A stretch of 64,000 bases of DNA from Acanthosepion esculentum (lineage: Eukaryota; Mollusca; Cephalopoda; Sepiida; Sepiidae). The stretch is from the NCBI GenBank assembly GCA_964036315.1, contig OZ038487.1, positions 58,930,842 to 58,994,841 of the forward strand, given 5' to 3'. Below, piece after piece: positions 1 to 9,611 of the stretch; within the stretch, counting starts at the first letter, position 1; the number at the start of each line of letters is the position of its first letter. The notes beneath the pieces are model-generated. The model saw nothing but the letters and a program-made list of their open reading frames with translations. It did not search any database and had not been told where the DNA came from. A program made the translations under genes and the position numbers.

Positions 1-278
1 TTGCCCTCTTAAATTAAACTTGTATCACGATTCGTCAAAAGGCCAACACTCTTTTAAAATTTTATAATCCCTTTCACCGTACAACTTAAACTATATAATA
101 CTATTTAACTTTAAAATTTGTAAATCAATTTTTACAAAGTTATTCAACATTGCTTGAGAATGGAACAAAAAATTTAATTTTAAGTTGAATTTAAAGCTTA
201 GTTTTTAGTAACTGAAGCATGGTAATTTGTGTATTAATTTGTGTGTTAATTTGTGTTAATTAAATAACGGGCTTGAAA

Positions 279-333
279 ACCCCGTACTATTACCAAAGTT
301 AAGCAACGTCGAGCCTAGCTAGTACTTAGATAA
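279..333 (+). pseudogene. 5S rRNA-derived fragment
   Basis: The segment matches the central and 3' part of metazoan 5S rRNA, including the run AAGTTAAGCAACGTCGAGCC and the following TAGTACTTAGATA. It lacks the 5' third and the 3' end of a 5S gene, so it is a retroposed fragment or the head of a 5S-type SINE, not a functional gene. It lies directly upstream of the hammerhead repeat array. Three other fragments of the same origin occur near 26.5, 26.8 and 47.8 kb. Confidence 0.7.
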
Positions 334-444
334 ACTCAACTAAAGTTCTCTGTAACCATCACGGAATATGTGAGCGAGCGGGGCTATATTGAGTCTGATT
401 TGCTATCTCTTCGTCACCGAGGCCCGTTGGAACAGTTGGTAGTT

Positions 445-502
445 GATGCGCACTGCTGATGAGTCCCAAATATAGGACGAAACGGCCGTCCAGTGCTTTC
501 TG
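445..502 (+). ncRNA. Hammerhead ribozyme, copy 1
   Basis: All conserved core elements are present. CTGATGA starts at 456, stem II is GTCC/GGAC closed by an eight-base loop, GAAA follows at 479-482 with stem III reduced to about two base pairs around GGCC, and the cleavage triplet GTC ends at 490. Stem I pairs GCACTG (450-455) with CAGTGC (491-496) perfectly. This is type I topology with a minimal stem III, as found in animal retrozyme and Penelope-like hammerheads, where a dimeric fold may be needed for efficient cleavage. Predicted cleavage is after position 490. Confidence 0.9.
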
Positions 503-791
503 CATTCCGTTGAGTTTTCTTTCAGAATCAATGAATTACTTAATTATAATTATCAAATTCTCCTTACAATTTCTATCATTGCTTGATCCGGCTTCTAATG
601 CTTCAGTTTGAGCGACTTGGTGATAGTAGTCCTGGCTCCGGGAGGCACAATCTTATGGTTACAGAGAACTTCAGTTGAGTTCCACCACGGAATATGTGAG
701 CGAGCGGCGCTATATTGAGTCTGATTTGCTATCTCTTCGTCACCGTTGTTTCTTAACAACCTAACTGTCAGGGTTTCAATTCTCGGTAGTG

Positions 792-849
792 GATGCGCAC
801 TGCTGATGAGTCCCAAATATAGGACGAAACGGCCGTCCAGTGCTTTCTG
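792..849 (+). ncRNA. Hammerhead ribozyme, copy 2
   Basis: This is identical in its core to copy 1. CTGATGA is at 803-809, GTC ends at 837, and stem I pairs GCACTG (797-802) with CAGTGC (838-843). Predicted cleavage after 837 would release a 347-nt monomer from a transcript crossing both copies. The perfect preservation of core and stem I in both copies, while the flanks differ by substitutions and an indel, suggests recent amplification or constraint. Confidence 0.9.
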
Positions 850-886
850 CATTCTGTTGAGGTTTCTTTCAGACTCAATGAATTAC

Positions 887-892
<6 letters not shown>

Positions 893-938
<46 letters not shown>

Positions 939-1035
939 GTAATTGTATTTTTTAAGCTTGTAGCTTATTTTAAGCTTTAGCTTTTACTGTTACAAATATA
1001 TATATATATATATAATATAAAAATATAATATATTA

Positions 1036-1108
<73 letters not shown>

Positions 1109-1109
1109 C
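893..1109. repeat. (TA)n and (GA)n microsatellites
   Basis: Alternating TA runs lie at 893-932, about 997-1014 and 1040-1082, followed by a GA run at 1083-1109. The first array sits at the centre of a short palindrome, because AATTACTTAATTATA on its left is mirrored by TATAATTAAGTAATT on its right. Confidence 0.9.
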
Positions 1110-1199
1110 GATGTATAAATTATTGTCTAAATTACTCAAAAAGAAAAATCTTGATTTAACAGATATAATTACCAAAATTACACAAACATATCTTGAATT

Positions 1200-1725
1200 A
1201 CTAAAGAGGAAATTTATACAATAAAATCGCCTTCAGATGACTTCGGAATCTGCTGCAACTCTTCTGGAGGGTCTGATTGTTTAGTTAGTGAGTGATGGCA
1301 TACTCCTTGCCTTCAGTTCATCTTTGGTGTTACAAGGAGTTTTATTGGTCTCTTGCTCAACACATAATAATCAAGTGGGTTACAGTCTGGGGATTTAAGT
1401 GGCCAGATGTAAGTGTTGATGACAGCGATGACTGTGTTCTTCTGTTTGTGTAGCATCCTGTTACCAGTCATAGGGTCTTCCAGCAGCCACCCTCTTGACC
1501 CAGGGCAACACTGTCTCCTCAAGAAACTTGATGTCGTCCTCTGTGTTGAGTTTGAAGCCCTGTCGGAAAATGAATTGAGGCATAACGTCTCTATTACCCC
1601 CAAAACCTTCGTGATTATAATTAGACTCATGCAACTGTTTCCTAATCCTATGCACTGTCCTCAGAATGAAAGCCAGGCACTCTGAAATGTTCATATTTGA
1701 GCTTCCGGCGCGAATGCCAAGAAGT
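1200..1725 (-). pseudogene. IS630/Tc1-mariner-like transposase fragment
   Basis: Read on the minus strand, two overlapping frames give the C-terminal half of a transposase. Visible landmarks in order are VMPQFIFRQGFKLNTED, LPWVKRVAAGRPYDWQQD, SPDCNPLDYYV and a tail resembling TPKMN...RQGVCHHSLTK. QQD and the D of NPLDYY would be the second and third catalytic acidic residues. The N-terminal half with the DNA-binding domain and first aspartate is missing, and frames shift at least once. It is a dead remnant. The deletion derivative at 40704-41070 belongs to a closely related family by its C-terminal NDGGHVET end. Confidence 0.75.
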
Positions 1726-1785
1726 AAAGCATGCCGTTTACAATATTTTTAGCACAGTAAATTGCGTCATGGTGCGCTTTTTCTC

Positions 1786-2146
1786 TGCCTAGAGACCTGG
1801 ATCAGAGCGTAGTATCTGTTCACAGATCGCTCGCTTTATCGGCCTTTTGGCTGAGATTCGATCACTTGATACTTGCCTGGTGTAGGGATTCGTCCCTGTG
1901 CTGGTAGTATCATGGCTACGACTAGCTTGGACCGGCTTCGGCCCGGACCAGCTATGACAAGCCAAGACTAGCTATGACCAGCTTGGATAAGCTAAGACCA
2001 GCTATGACTAGCTTAGACCAGCTCTGACCAGTTTGGACAAGCTATGACCAGCCAAGACCAGCGGCCCGGGTGAAAACACTCGGGTCTCCACGTTAAAAAC
2101 CGACCTTGTGTCACAACCTGACTCGGGGCGGGGTCAAGTAAATACC
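1786..2146 (+). mobile_element. SINE with U2 snRNA-like head and minisatellite body
   Basis: The insert is flanked by 16-bp direct repeats, TGGTGCGCTTTTTCTC (1770-1785) and TGGTGCTCTTTTTCTC (2147-2162), and the empty site occurs once near 59855. Near its start CGGCCTTTTGGCTGAGAT matches the 5' end of U2 snRNA, and the bases just before, GTAGTATCTGTTC, match a slightly later U2 segment. The body holds a degenerate 10-bp minisatellite, and the 3' part is GC-rich. SINEs with snRNA-derived heads are known in some animals; assignment to that class is inference from the short U2 match. Confidence 0.55.
1914..2066 (+). repeat. 10-bp minisatellite
   Basis: About fifteen degenerate copies of a decamer close to AGCTATGACC or AGCTTGGACC run head to tail. 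One internal stretch, GGACCGGCTTCGGCCCGG, can form a strong hairpin. The array lies wholly inside the U2-headed SINE. Confidence 0.85.
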
Positions 2147-2299
2147 TGGTGCTCTTTTTCTCACAGATGGTGCCCAACTGACCTTACTATACTGTGCAGT
2201 GGACAAAATCAAAAACAAACAGCACGCATGCGCGAAATTAAAAATATAAAATGGTGACAATTTACCCATCGTACTTTGTATATATACTAAAAACAATTA

Positions 2300-3585
2300 T
2301 ATATTTGTTTCACATTGATCAATGTTACTCGAAGTTTCATCCATATAGCAATTTTCAGAAAAAATAAAAATGTTATGACCTAATACTTCTTTATTTATAG
2401 TTTAAGAACTCAGCAGCCTGAAATACTTAAATAACGACGAAAATCATCCCCGGGTTATACACTTATATATCGTTGCAATCCAAGTTGCCAGTTAAACATA
2501 GCAATAAAAATGTATTTGATCAATCACAAGTAAAATATTTAAAAGCTCTTGAAGATTTTAAACAATAAGTAAATATAGAATACAACGTGAAGTAAAGCGT
2601 AAATTTAAAAAAAAAAAAAAGAGGCCGCAACCTTTTATGGTTTAACCCCCCCCCCTTATAGCCGCAATGTAAAAACAAAATGCCGGATGAATATGGCTGA
2701 ATCTTTTAGAGATCTCTTCACCATTCGAATTACAAAAAAATAAAAAAAGATTTATCAAATTTACAAGTGGTTTTACATTTGCAAGGCACCCAAAATGATC
2801 TTTTTCATAGCATTGACTTAATTTGACTCTCACTTACAACTTATGATAATATCAACAGTTTACTTTTTGTTTTTAATCAATTCACCCACAATTCGATGGC
2901 GCTATTAATACATAAGGGGTTACTGGACGTGACAGTGAAGGGAAAGTATTTCGTGAGAACAAGCCCAATAGCAAACAGGAAATAAGGGATGAACTCTTCT
3001 TCAAAAGACTGCAGAAAGGCGAACCCCTCTACTAATACCGAAAAAAATAAATAAATATAAATTTTAGAGTTAGTCGGAGACGTTAGAAGTTATACTTAGT
3101 CATTGTACAATACTATTCTGAGAACTAAACACTTTATTTCCGAAAAGAATCAAATTTTGTAATATTCTATAATTCCTTGTCAGAATATATAAAGATAAGT
3201 TTAGTTAATATCGTAATGAAAATCCGACAATGAAAAAAGAAATAAAAAGAAAACGTTAAGAAACTTAAGGGAACATTAAAACACAACTTAAACTGATTTG
3301 ATAAAGAAAACAAGTTTAAGCACTTATAATAGAAAACAGATATGAACAAATAAAAAATGGAAGACAAAATAACAAGAATAATTCCAGAAATACATATCAC
3401 GATTTGTAAATAAACAGATGAACCTTAGAGCTTGTAATAAAGTTTTATTCAAAGCAATTCTTTCAGTATACATATGTGAAGTTCGAACATCACTTTATAT
3501 AGTAAAACTGTTTTCAGGGGGAGATAACTATGATTTCCTTACCCACAAGAATATAATAAATATTACAAATACAAAGTAACAAAAA
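2300..3585. other. AT-rich stretch, nothing recognised
   Basis: The segment holds short homopolymer runs (A at about 2609, C at 2646) and AT-rich unique-looking sequence. No transposon coding remains, RNA gene or long repeat could be recognised on either strand. Confidence 0.5.
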
Positions 3586-3589
3586 CAAG

Positions 3590-3935
3590 TCAGTTCAAAA
3601 CAAAAATAAGAACCCCTTTTGACACTTCAGCACGAGTAATGCTTAATGAATTAGAATATTTGAATATTAATTCTGTAACCCCTTGTGTCTTAGTGGCTTT
3701 ACTATCTTGGTTGGGGTGAACTCGATTAAAAAAGAATTTATGGTAAAAGATCCATTTCTTAACACCAGTAACAATCTTGTCCAAAAAGGGAACTTGAAGT
3801 TTTCGCGTAAGCAATGAGTCGCAACAAGATTGAGATTCCCTGATGACAGGTTGTACGAGATTCATTTTCCAACCAATGAAACCTTTGCAATTTTTTTCAA
3901 TTCACGTAATGCTGTCGTGTGCTAACATTAATTGT
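3590..3935 (-). pseudogene. mariner transposase fragment
   Basis: A 91-residue minus-strand frame contains LQVPFLDKIVTGVKKWIFYH followed by HPNQDSKATKTQG. This matches the region around the first catalytic aspartate of DD34D mariner transposases (normally FL..IVTGDEKWI.Y ... NQ.PK...K.G). The DE of DEKW has become VK, so the first catalytic residue is lost. The rest of the enzyme is not visible. It is a short dead fragment. Confidence 0.65.
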
Positions 3936-4063
3936 CTCGCAGTGTTCTCCAGCCGTAGTGGGAGGATTTCCTGTAGTAAAATCTTACAACTCCTCTAAAT
4001 CAAGTCCTTTTGAACGATCTTCCCTTGAATCGCCCTCTAAACCAAAATTCCAACTTTTAGCAC

Positions 4064-4690
4064 GAGAAACAACGCCGTTCTCAATCAGTACTCGGATGGG
4101 GGAAACTTTCAATTCCTTTCCAGAAATATAAAGTTTCTTTTCTTTTCCTTTCTCTTGGTAGCTTTTTTTTTGTCTCTATCGTAAATCATGGTCAAATATT
4201 GACTTTACATCTCGTTGGTTTTTAGTTCTTTTTATCAATACCTTCCAGTCAATAAACTTGTCTTTATTCTCCATTTTTCTGTAATAATCCCCCCCCACTC
4301 CGCTCATATCGTCCTTATATTGTCTTATTTACACTACTGGTTTTAATTCCGCTATATTTCATTACTCGTTCGCCATCTAGATTTTGGTTTACCTTTTATT
4401 TCTATCTTTGTTTTTTAGAATCACCTTTCCTTTTTTCATGAAGTCATATTTCTTTATGTATTTTTAGCACCCATTTCGTATACGTTATTTTTTTACAACG
4501 TACTGAAATATTCTTAAATTTCTCCCTTTTTCGCTTTTTAAAAATCCATAGAAAAATCGACAATATTATTGGCCATGATCTGGCATCTCGGCTTCAGTCA
4601 CTTTTCCACTGTCGCAAGGTTGCCTTCCTGTGATCTTTCTATAAATACTTTCATGGTAATTGTCCGGATGAGCCCTTCGCTATAGTACAT
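4064..4690 (+). repeat. Direct duplication, left copy
   Basis: The stretch from AACGCCGTTCTCAATC through the start of the LINE-A fragment is repeated at about 7515-8155, roughly 3.46 kb downstream in the same orientation. Matches include TTCAATTCCTTTCCAGAAAT and CGCCATCTAGATTTTGG. The copies differ by scattered substitutions and small indels. The upstream 480 bp does not encode recognisable LINE protein, so duplication of a genomic block is more likely than two independent insertions. Confidence 0.8.
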
Positions 4691-5145
4691 ATTGTACGTA
4701 TGGGGTTTAGTTAGGACTTTCATGGAGATAATTAAGTATTATGGTGGATGTATTAAGAAAGGTAAGTAAGAATGTATTGTTTTGGTGTAAGGAATATTGT
4801 TGCATGTTTGAGTCAGTATTTGTGGCTCGCTATGTTTAACGTTAAGACAGAAAAAGACCGTCCTTTTCTCCCATTCCCCATGTGCCACATTTTGTAAATA
4901 AATTAAAAATATTTATAGCTCTTCACTATGGTACCTAGACTTTTCCAATTTAAGCGCTGTACTAGACTGATGTCGAGATCTCATCAATTTACTGTTGAGC
5001 TGACTAGATGTAGCTATAAGTTCTATGCTAACAGTTTCTTTTCTCGTACTTCTCGCTTGTGGAATTCTCTTCCGGATCCTTACTTTCCAGCCAATTTTAA
5101 TCTCCTGCAACTTCTGTCATTCAATGCATCAATCTCATAACCGAG
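4540..5145 (+). pseudogene. LINE-A 3' coding fragment, interrupted
   Basis: The frame gives the C-terminal region downstream of a non-LTR retrotransposon reverse transcriptase. Around 4558-4690 it encodes NIIGHDLASRLQSLFHCRK, and after an insertion it resumes at 4928 with MVPRLFQFKRCTRL, RSHQFTVEL, FFSRTSRLWNSLPDPYFPAN. Ten further copies of this segment lie in the window. The WNSLP end and LFYKYFHG block are typical of Jockey/CR1-group LINEs; I do not assign a clade. It is a 5'-truncated remnant with frameshifts. Confidence 0.7.
4689..4916 (+). mobile_element. Unclassified short retroposon inside LINE-A
   Basis: A 228-bp segment splits the LINE-A reading frame and is bounded by an 18-bp imperfect direct repeat, AGCCCTTCGCTATAGTAC (4671-4688) and AGCTCTTCACTATGGTAC (4917-4934), 15 of 18 identical. 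It ends in an A-rich stretch (AAATAAATTAAAAATATTT). The duplication and A-rich end suggest an RNA-copied insertion of plus-strand orientation. No tRNA, 5S or snRNA head is recognisable. Confidence 0.55.
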
Positions 5146-5149
5146 CTCT

Positions 5150-5555
5150 GTTTAACCTAGACTCCACCGTGAAGGTATGTGACATAAGTTCGGTTAAATG
5201 TGCGTAGCCCGAACGCGCACCCTGGGTAGGATAAGATATTTCCCTGATCCCTCATTCGGAGATTGCGCTGGAATCGGTTAAACTACCGACCCCTGATCTT
5301 AATTACCATAACGGAGGTACTATCGCGTGGTCCAGATACATCACCATATTTTTAGAAGAAAGAAACACGATTGAAAGTTCATACAAGACTCCTCAGCATC
5401 TCGGAGGGCGCTATACGTCCCCATAGCTAATCTGGAAGGATTTCGCTGATGTAGTTGCGTTGACACCTTAAGGCACTCACAGATTACAACATTTCTAGCT
5501 TGTTCTTTAGTTGAGACGAACATAGAGGCAAGTCATAACCTTTATTATAAATAAT
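5150..5555. other. Unassigned stretch
   Basis: It is less AT-rich than its surroundings around 5200-5340. No RNA gene, transposase or reverse transcriptase could be recognised. A 60-residue minus-strand frame at 5341-5523 has no recognisable motif. Confidence 0.4.
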
Positions 5556-5556
5556 A

Positions 5557-6112
5557 TACTTGGGAGAGCTAAAATACGCATCGACTTCAAAGAACGTTAT
5601 TCGAAACTAAGTAACAGTAATCGAAAATAAATAAAATGGACAGGAAGAGAAGAGATTGAAATTGAACGATTATTACAAAGAGAATCAAGCAAGCTGGCCG
5701 GCGACAGAGAACACATACCAAATGCTATTTGATAGAACGAAATGCTGATAGTGTTTTTTTTTTTGTTGGTTTTGTTTTGTTTTGTTTTGTTTTTTTCCTA
5801 CATCAGCTCCTGATGGCTAATTGCATGTGTCCCTATTTTTAACTCACCAAGATCGAGAATGAGAGCTGAGCCAGGCTGACCATTGTACGACGGCAGGGAG
5901 GAAAGAATAAACCACAACATGGCCGATACATGCGGCTGAGTTAACTGACCGATGCTAGCGTGGTTATTTCGAGAAATTCATATTCAAACAAAGAACACAA
6001 AATAAGAATTTAAATAAATGAGAGTGGGGTAGCTAAAATTCGCATCGGATTCAAAGAACGTTATGAAAACTAAGAGAATTAGTAACAGTAATCGAAAAAA
6101 AAATGAACAGGA
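5557..6112 (+). repeat. Direct repeat pair of about 90 bp
   Basis: The segment at 5557-5645 (GAGAGCTAAAATACGCATCG ... TAACAGTAATCGAAAAT) recurs at 6023-6112 with a few changes, 466 bp away in the same orientation. The sequence between holds poly(T) and (TTTTG)n at about 5755-5795 and no coding remains. Confidence 0.7.
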
Positions 6113-6126
6113 ATCAAAAAATATAC

Positions 6127-6262
6127 AGTGTGACCCGGATAGAAGAGAGTTGTCGGGACCGGAGAAAAAGTCTCTTACATCCGGGTTTGGTGTATTTTGT
6201 TTAGGTAAGTATGGCTCTAATTTGGGACCAGGGAAAATCTCTCTTATATCCGGGTTACTACT
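6127..6262. repeat. Small MITE-like repeat with ACCCGGAT motifs
   Basis: ACCCGGATAGAAGAGA (about 6132-6147) is mirrored by TCTCTTACATCCGGGT (about 6171-6186), and a third copy TCTCTTATATCCGGGT follows near 6241. On the minus strand this gives two tandem peptide-like repeats, NPDIREIFPGP and NPDVRDFFSGP. The element may start after a TA at 6125 with CAGTGTGACC, but no convincing partner end was found. Confidence 0.45.
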
Positions 6263-6419
6263 CAGAGTTGCATTACTAAACAACATAAAGAGGTTATACT
6301 TTTGTCCAACATTTTCATTTAAAAAACGCGCACAGAACTTTCGTTGGAACCTGATAATATAAGCAAGAACGGATAATTTATGCCGGGTTGTCATAAGCCT
6401 ATAGTTATTGGTTTATTTA

Positions 6420-6860
6420 TTAATTATACCGTCTCAGCTTCAGTTATTTTCCCGCCGTAATGTAGTTTCCTCCTGCCTTTTCTCTATTTACTGTCATGGG
6501 CAATGTTAGGATGAACTCTTCGATATGGTACCTAGATTTTGTGAAGTTAAACGCAATACTAGAGTGGTGTCAAGCTGTCAACAATTAACAGTTGAATATG
6601 CTAGATGTAACCGTAAATTCTATGTTAAAAATGTCTTTTCTCGCATTTCTTGCTTGTGGAACTCTCTTCCAGTTATATACTTTCCAGCCAAATTTGATCT
6701 TCAGAAATTTACATGCAATCATTATCTTCTAGATTACTCTTTTCTTTTCTTTTTTTATAGTTCTCGCTCCTTAATAATGTTTCTTTTTTTCCTTATTCTT
6801 TCGCACCCAGTAACCTCTTCTATATTAGTGGCTTTACTACCTTGTATGGGGTGATATGAT
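6420..6860 (+). pseudogene. LINE-A 3' coding fragment
   Basis: The frame from 6525 reads MVPRFCEVKRNTRVV, QQLTVEYARCNRKFY, VFSRISCLWNSLPVIYFPAK, which aligns with the other LINE-A copies. The preceding LASRLQ..HRRK block is present but frameshifted (6435-6520). It ends with the common tail GGCTTTACTACCTTG, shared with the copies ending near 8465 and 36700. Confidence 0.75.
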
Positions 6861-7114
6861 TAAAATAAGAATTAATAACTGATTCTTATTTATTTATTAA
6901 ATTAAGAGTAAATTTTACAGTGGCCATTAATGGAGTAAATAACGTCATGTGTATAAATGGAATTTATAAAGAACAAGCTGTCTCTGTTAATTTGCTTTAA
7001 AATGACTGAAAATATCTCAACTAGAAAAATGCAGAACATCGTCGTCAAATATATCGATGAATCCTTCACAAACAGACACTGATATTCAGCACACACAGCA
7101 AAACATTGATATCC

Positions 7115-7117
7115 TCC

Positions 7118-7167
<50 letters not shown>

Positions 7168-7170
7168 CAT
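7115..7170. repeat. (TA)n microsatellite
   Basis: An alternating TA array of about 50 bp is interrupted by GTATATATATATACATAC, which can fold back on itself. Confidence 0.9.
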
Positions 7171-7509
7171 ACAGAAGCAGATACATACACAAATTCGCAC
7201 ACGAACAAATCCTCACACTCAAAGAAAGAAGAGGAGTCAAAACTGATTTATTTTGCATATGTTTTCTCATGGGCCGAAAAATGCTTTCAACCTATTCGAA
7301 ATGATGGCGTCTTTTTACAAAGACCGTCGCTATACTAATAGAGTCTTGTCTTTTTGTGAAGAGCTGAGCGGTGGTGGAGGGGGGAAGCGGGTCTTCAGTT
7401 TTCTTCTGTTCTTTTTATTGTTGTTTTGTCATTCATCAAATCAATAAATCATAAAAGAAACGGATCGATCATTTAATTACTCAGACATTTTACTCGAGTT
7501 TGTGTTTTA

Positions 7510-8490
7510 GCCAAGATACAACAACGCCGTTCTCAATCTATCAGTAGTTGGATGGGGGGGGGACTTTCAATTCCTTTCCAGAAATATAAAGTTTCTTTTC
7601 TTTTCCTTTCTCTTGGTAGCTTTCTTGTCTCTGTCGTAAATCATGGTCAAATATTGACTTTACATTTCGTTGGTTTTTAGTTCTTTTTATCGATACCTTC
7701 CAGTCAATAAACCTGTCTTTCTTCTCCCGTTCTTGTAATAATTCCTTCCACTCTCAGAATTGCTCTTTCTTCCCTTATATCGTCCTTATATTGTCTTATT
7801 TACACTACTAGTTTTAATTCCGCTATTTTTCTTTCTTTTCTCGTTCGCCATCTAGATTTTGGTTTGCCTTTTATTTCTATCTTTGTTTCTTAGAATCACC
7901 TTTCCTTTTTTCATGAAGTCGTGTTTCTTTATATTTTTTCTATTCATTTCGTATACGTTATTTTTTTACAACTTATTGACATACTCTTAAATTTTTTTAT
8001 TTTTTGCTTTTTAAAATCCAAAGGAGAATTAACAATATTATTGGAGCTGATCTGGCACCTCGGTTTCAGTCACCTTTCCATTGCCGTAAGATTATCTCCC
8101 TGTGCCCTTTCTATAAATACTTATATAATTGTCCGGATGACCTCTTCGCTATGGTACCTAGACTTTTTGAATTTAAGCGCTGTACTAAACTGGCGTCGAG
8201 ATCTCATCAATTCACAGTTGAGCTAGCTACATGTAACCGTATCCTTTTCGCTAACAGTTTTTTTCTCGCACTTTACTTTTGTCGAACTCACTTCTGGCTC
8301 CATGATTTCCATCCAAGTTTAATTTTCAAAACTTTAAATGCAATGTCATTTGCTATCTACTGTCATATTGATAAATTTTCCTCTTCCAGCTCATTATTAA
8401 TGATTCTGTTCCCAATTTTTCCGCACTCTGTAACTCCTTGTGTCTTAGGGACTTTACTGCCTTGCATGGTGTGACAACTATTTAAAAAAA
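7510..8490 (+). pseudogene. Direct duplication, right copy, with LINE-A fragment
   Basis: Bases 7515-8155 repeat the block at 4064-4690. The LINE-A part begins near 8020 and is the most complete frame of the family here: IQRRINNIIGADLAPRFQSP, HCRKIISLCPFYKYL, DDLFAMVPRLFEFKRCTKLA, RSHQFTVELATCNR. The RTSRLWNSLP end is frameshifted. Unlike the left copy there is no 228-bp insertion, so it serves as the empty site for that retroposon. Confidence 0.75.
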
Positions 8491-8839
8491 ATAAAGTACA
8501 ATTTATTTTTTATTTATTTTCAGTTTCCCACCTCTATCTCTCTCTCTCTATTTGTGATCAAATTTGTTTGGTATGTTATTTTCTACTATTTAATCTATTG
8601 CTTTCTCTTCAATTAGGCATCATTCTACATTTCATAACTTCCAAACATCAATCGGTTCTGTTGGCTTATGGCGTTTTATTCTCATAAAACTTGGTTTTTC
8701 ATTCTTGATAATGACGGGGTCATTTTTTATTCGTTAACATCTTGGAGACATTCTTGGTTTTGTTTCATTTTGGAATAAATTTTATTCTTCTCTTCAATTT
8801 CCTTTTCTTGTATACTTTCTGTTTGACCTCAAGTGTTTT

Positions 8840-9200
8840 AAGTCATGTCAGAGATTTTGGAGATGAAGCATTATCATTATTTATATTATTTACAGTTGGA
8901 CATCTCCCACAGACGAAACGTTGCAAGACTCTCGGTACTCTATCGCAATTTCCATGGGAAGTGTTCAGATGAACTATGTTCCTTAGTCCCAGCAACTCTT
9001 AGTTCACGGCTAAGACTCCCCCCCCAAGTCATGAATATTGTAGCGAACCACCGATATTCCCTTAGTATTCCGTTGCTGAGATATAAGTTCCGCCCGAATA
9101 GCTTCTTTGCACTAACCGTTATATTTGGAACAGACTCCTAAGAGGATGCTTCCCGATTACTACAATCTTAACCTGTTCAAGTCTAGTGTTATCTTCTTCA
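8840..9200 (+). pseudogene. LINE-A-like 3' fragment, diverged
   Basis: The frame reads LDISHRRNVARLSVLYRNFH, GKCSDELCSLVPATL, and in a shifted frame RPNSFFALT and NRLLRGCFPDYYNLNLFKSS. This matches the same C-terminal region as LINE-A, but the block between (about 9005-9085) differs from the other copies and carries a poly(C) run. It probably represents a related subfamily. Confidence 0.65.
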
Positions 9201-9574
9201 CATATCCTCATAAAATATATACGATAGCTCTGTAACTATCTACCTCGTGTGGCTCTTGAGCCTTGTACAGGAGGAAAAGTATTGAACAAATCTAGTGGTA
9301 TCATCTTCATAGTTATTATTACTACATTTTGGTTGTTGTGTCTGCAGGAATTCTTCAGGTGTCTTTCGATTCGAATAAACTTCTATATTCAATCTTCTGG
9401 ATAGATTCTCCTCTTTCCGCTGACCATGTGTATTTCTTATTTTAGCTAATTGTCATGTTCATTCTGCTCACTTATTCCTAGTTCAATTCCATTGAATTTG
9501 AATATCTCCGTAGTACCTGTCTCAGGGATTGAACTCTCAATTAAGATGCAAATAAAGAGACTAAGCCATAATTT

Positions 9575-9578
9575 AATC

Positions 9579-9609
<31 letters not shown>

Positions 9610-9610
9610 G
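9575..9610. repeat. (ATT)n microsatellite
   Basis: About ten copies of the trinucleotide ATT lie immediately upstream of the LINE-B fragment. Confidence 0.9.
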
Positions 9611-9611
9611 C

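Larger units (their letters stand above)
360..892 (+). repeat. Tandem hammerhead-bearing repeat (retrozyme-like)
   Basis: A sequence containing a hammerhead ribozyme occurs twice in direct tandem, with equivalent points 347 bp apart. The first partial unit starts at about 360, the complete unit lies between the two predicted cleavage points (491-837), and the third partial unit runs from 838 into a (TA)n array at 893. Flanks shared by the copies include ACGGAATATGTGAGCGAGCG and CAATGAATTACTTAATTAT. Copy two carries about 22 extra bases before the ribozyme. Tandem repeats of a few hundred bp with type I hammerheads are the hallmark of animal retrozymes, which are transcribed, self-cleaved and circularised. 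No protein is encoded. Assignment to retrozymes or to the terminal repeat of a Penelope-like element is inference. Confidence 0.75.
1700..2290. repeat. Repeat R1, interrupted by a SINE
   Basis: Bases 1700-1785 and 2147-2290 together match a continuous segment at 59786-59975, including GCGTCATGGTGC and CAACTGAC..ACTGTGCAGT. The 360 bp between them are absent from the second locus, which therefore represents the pre-insertion site. Family origin is unknown. Part of the right end (near 2255-2272) appears in the opposite orientation at the other copy, so R1 may carry internal inverted sequence. Confidence 0.65.

Noticed and set aside
3167..3400. 77-residue hydrophobic minus-strand frame
   Set aside because: It arises from A-rich plus-strand sequence; no neighbour or motif supports a gene.
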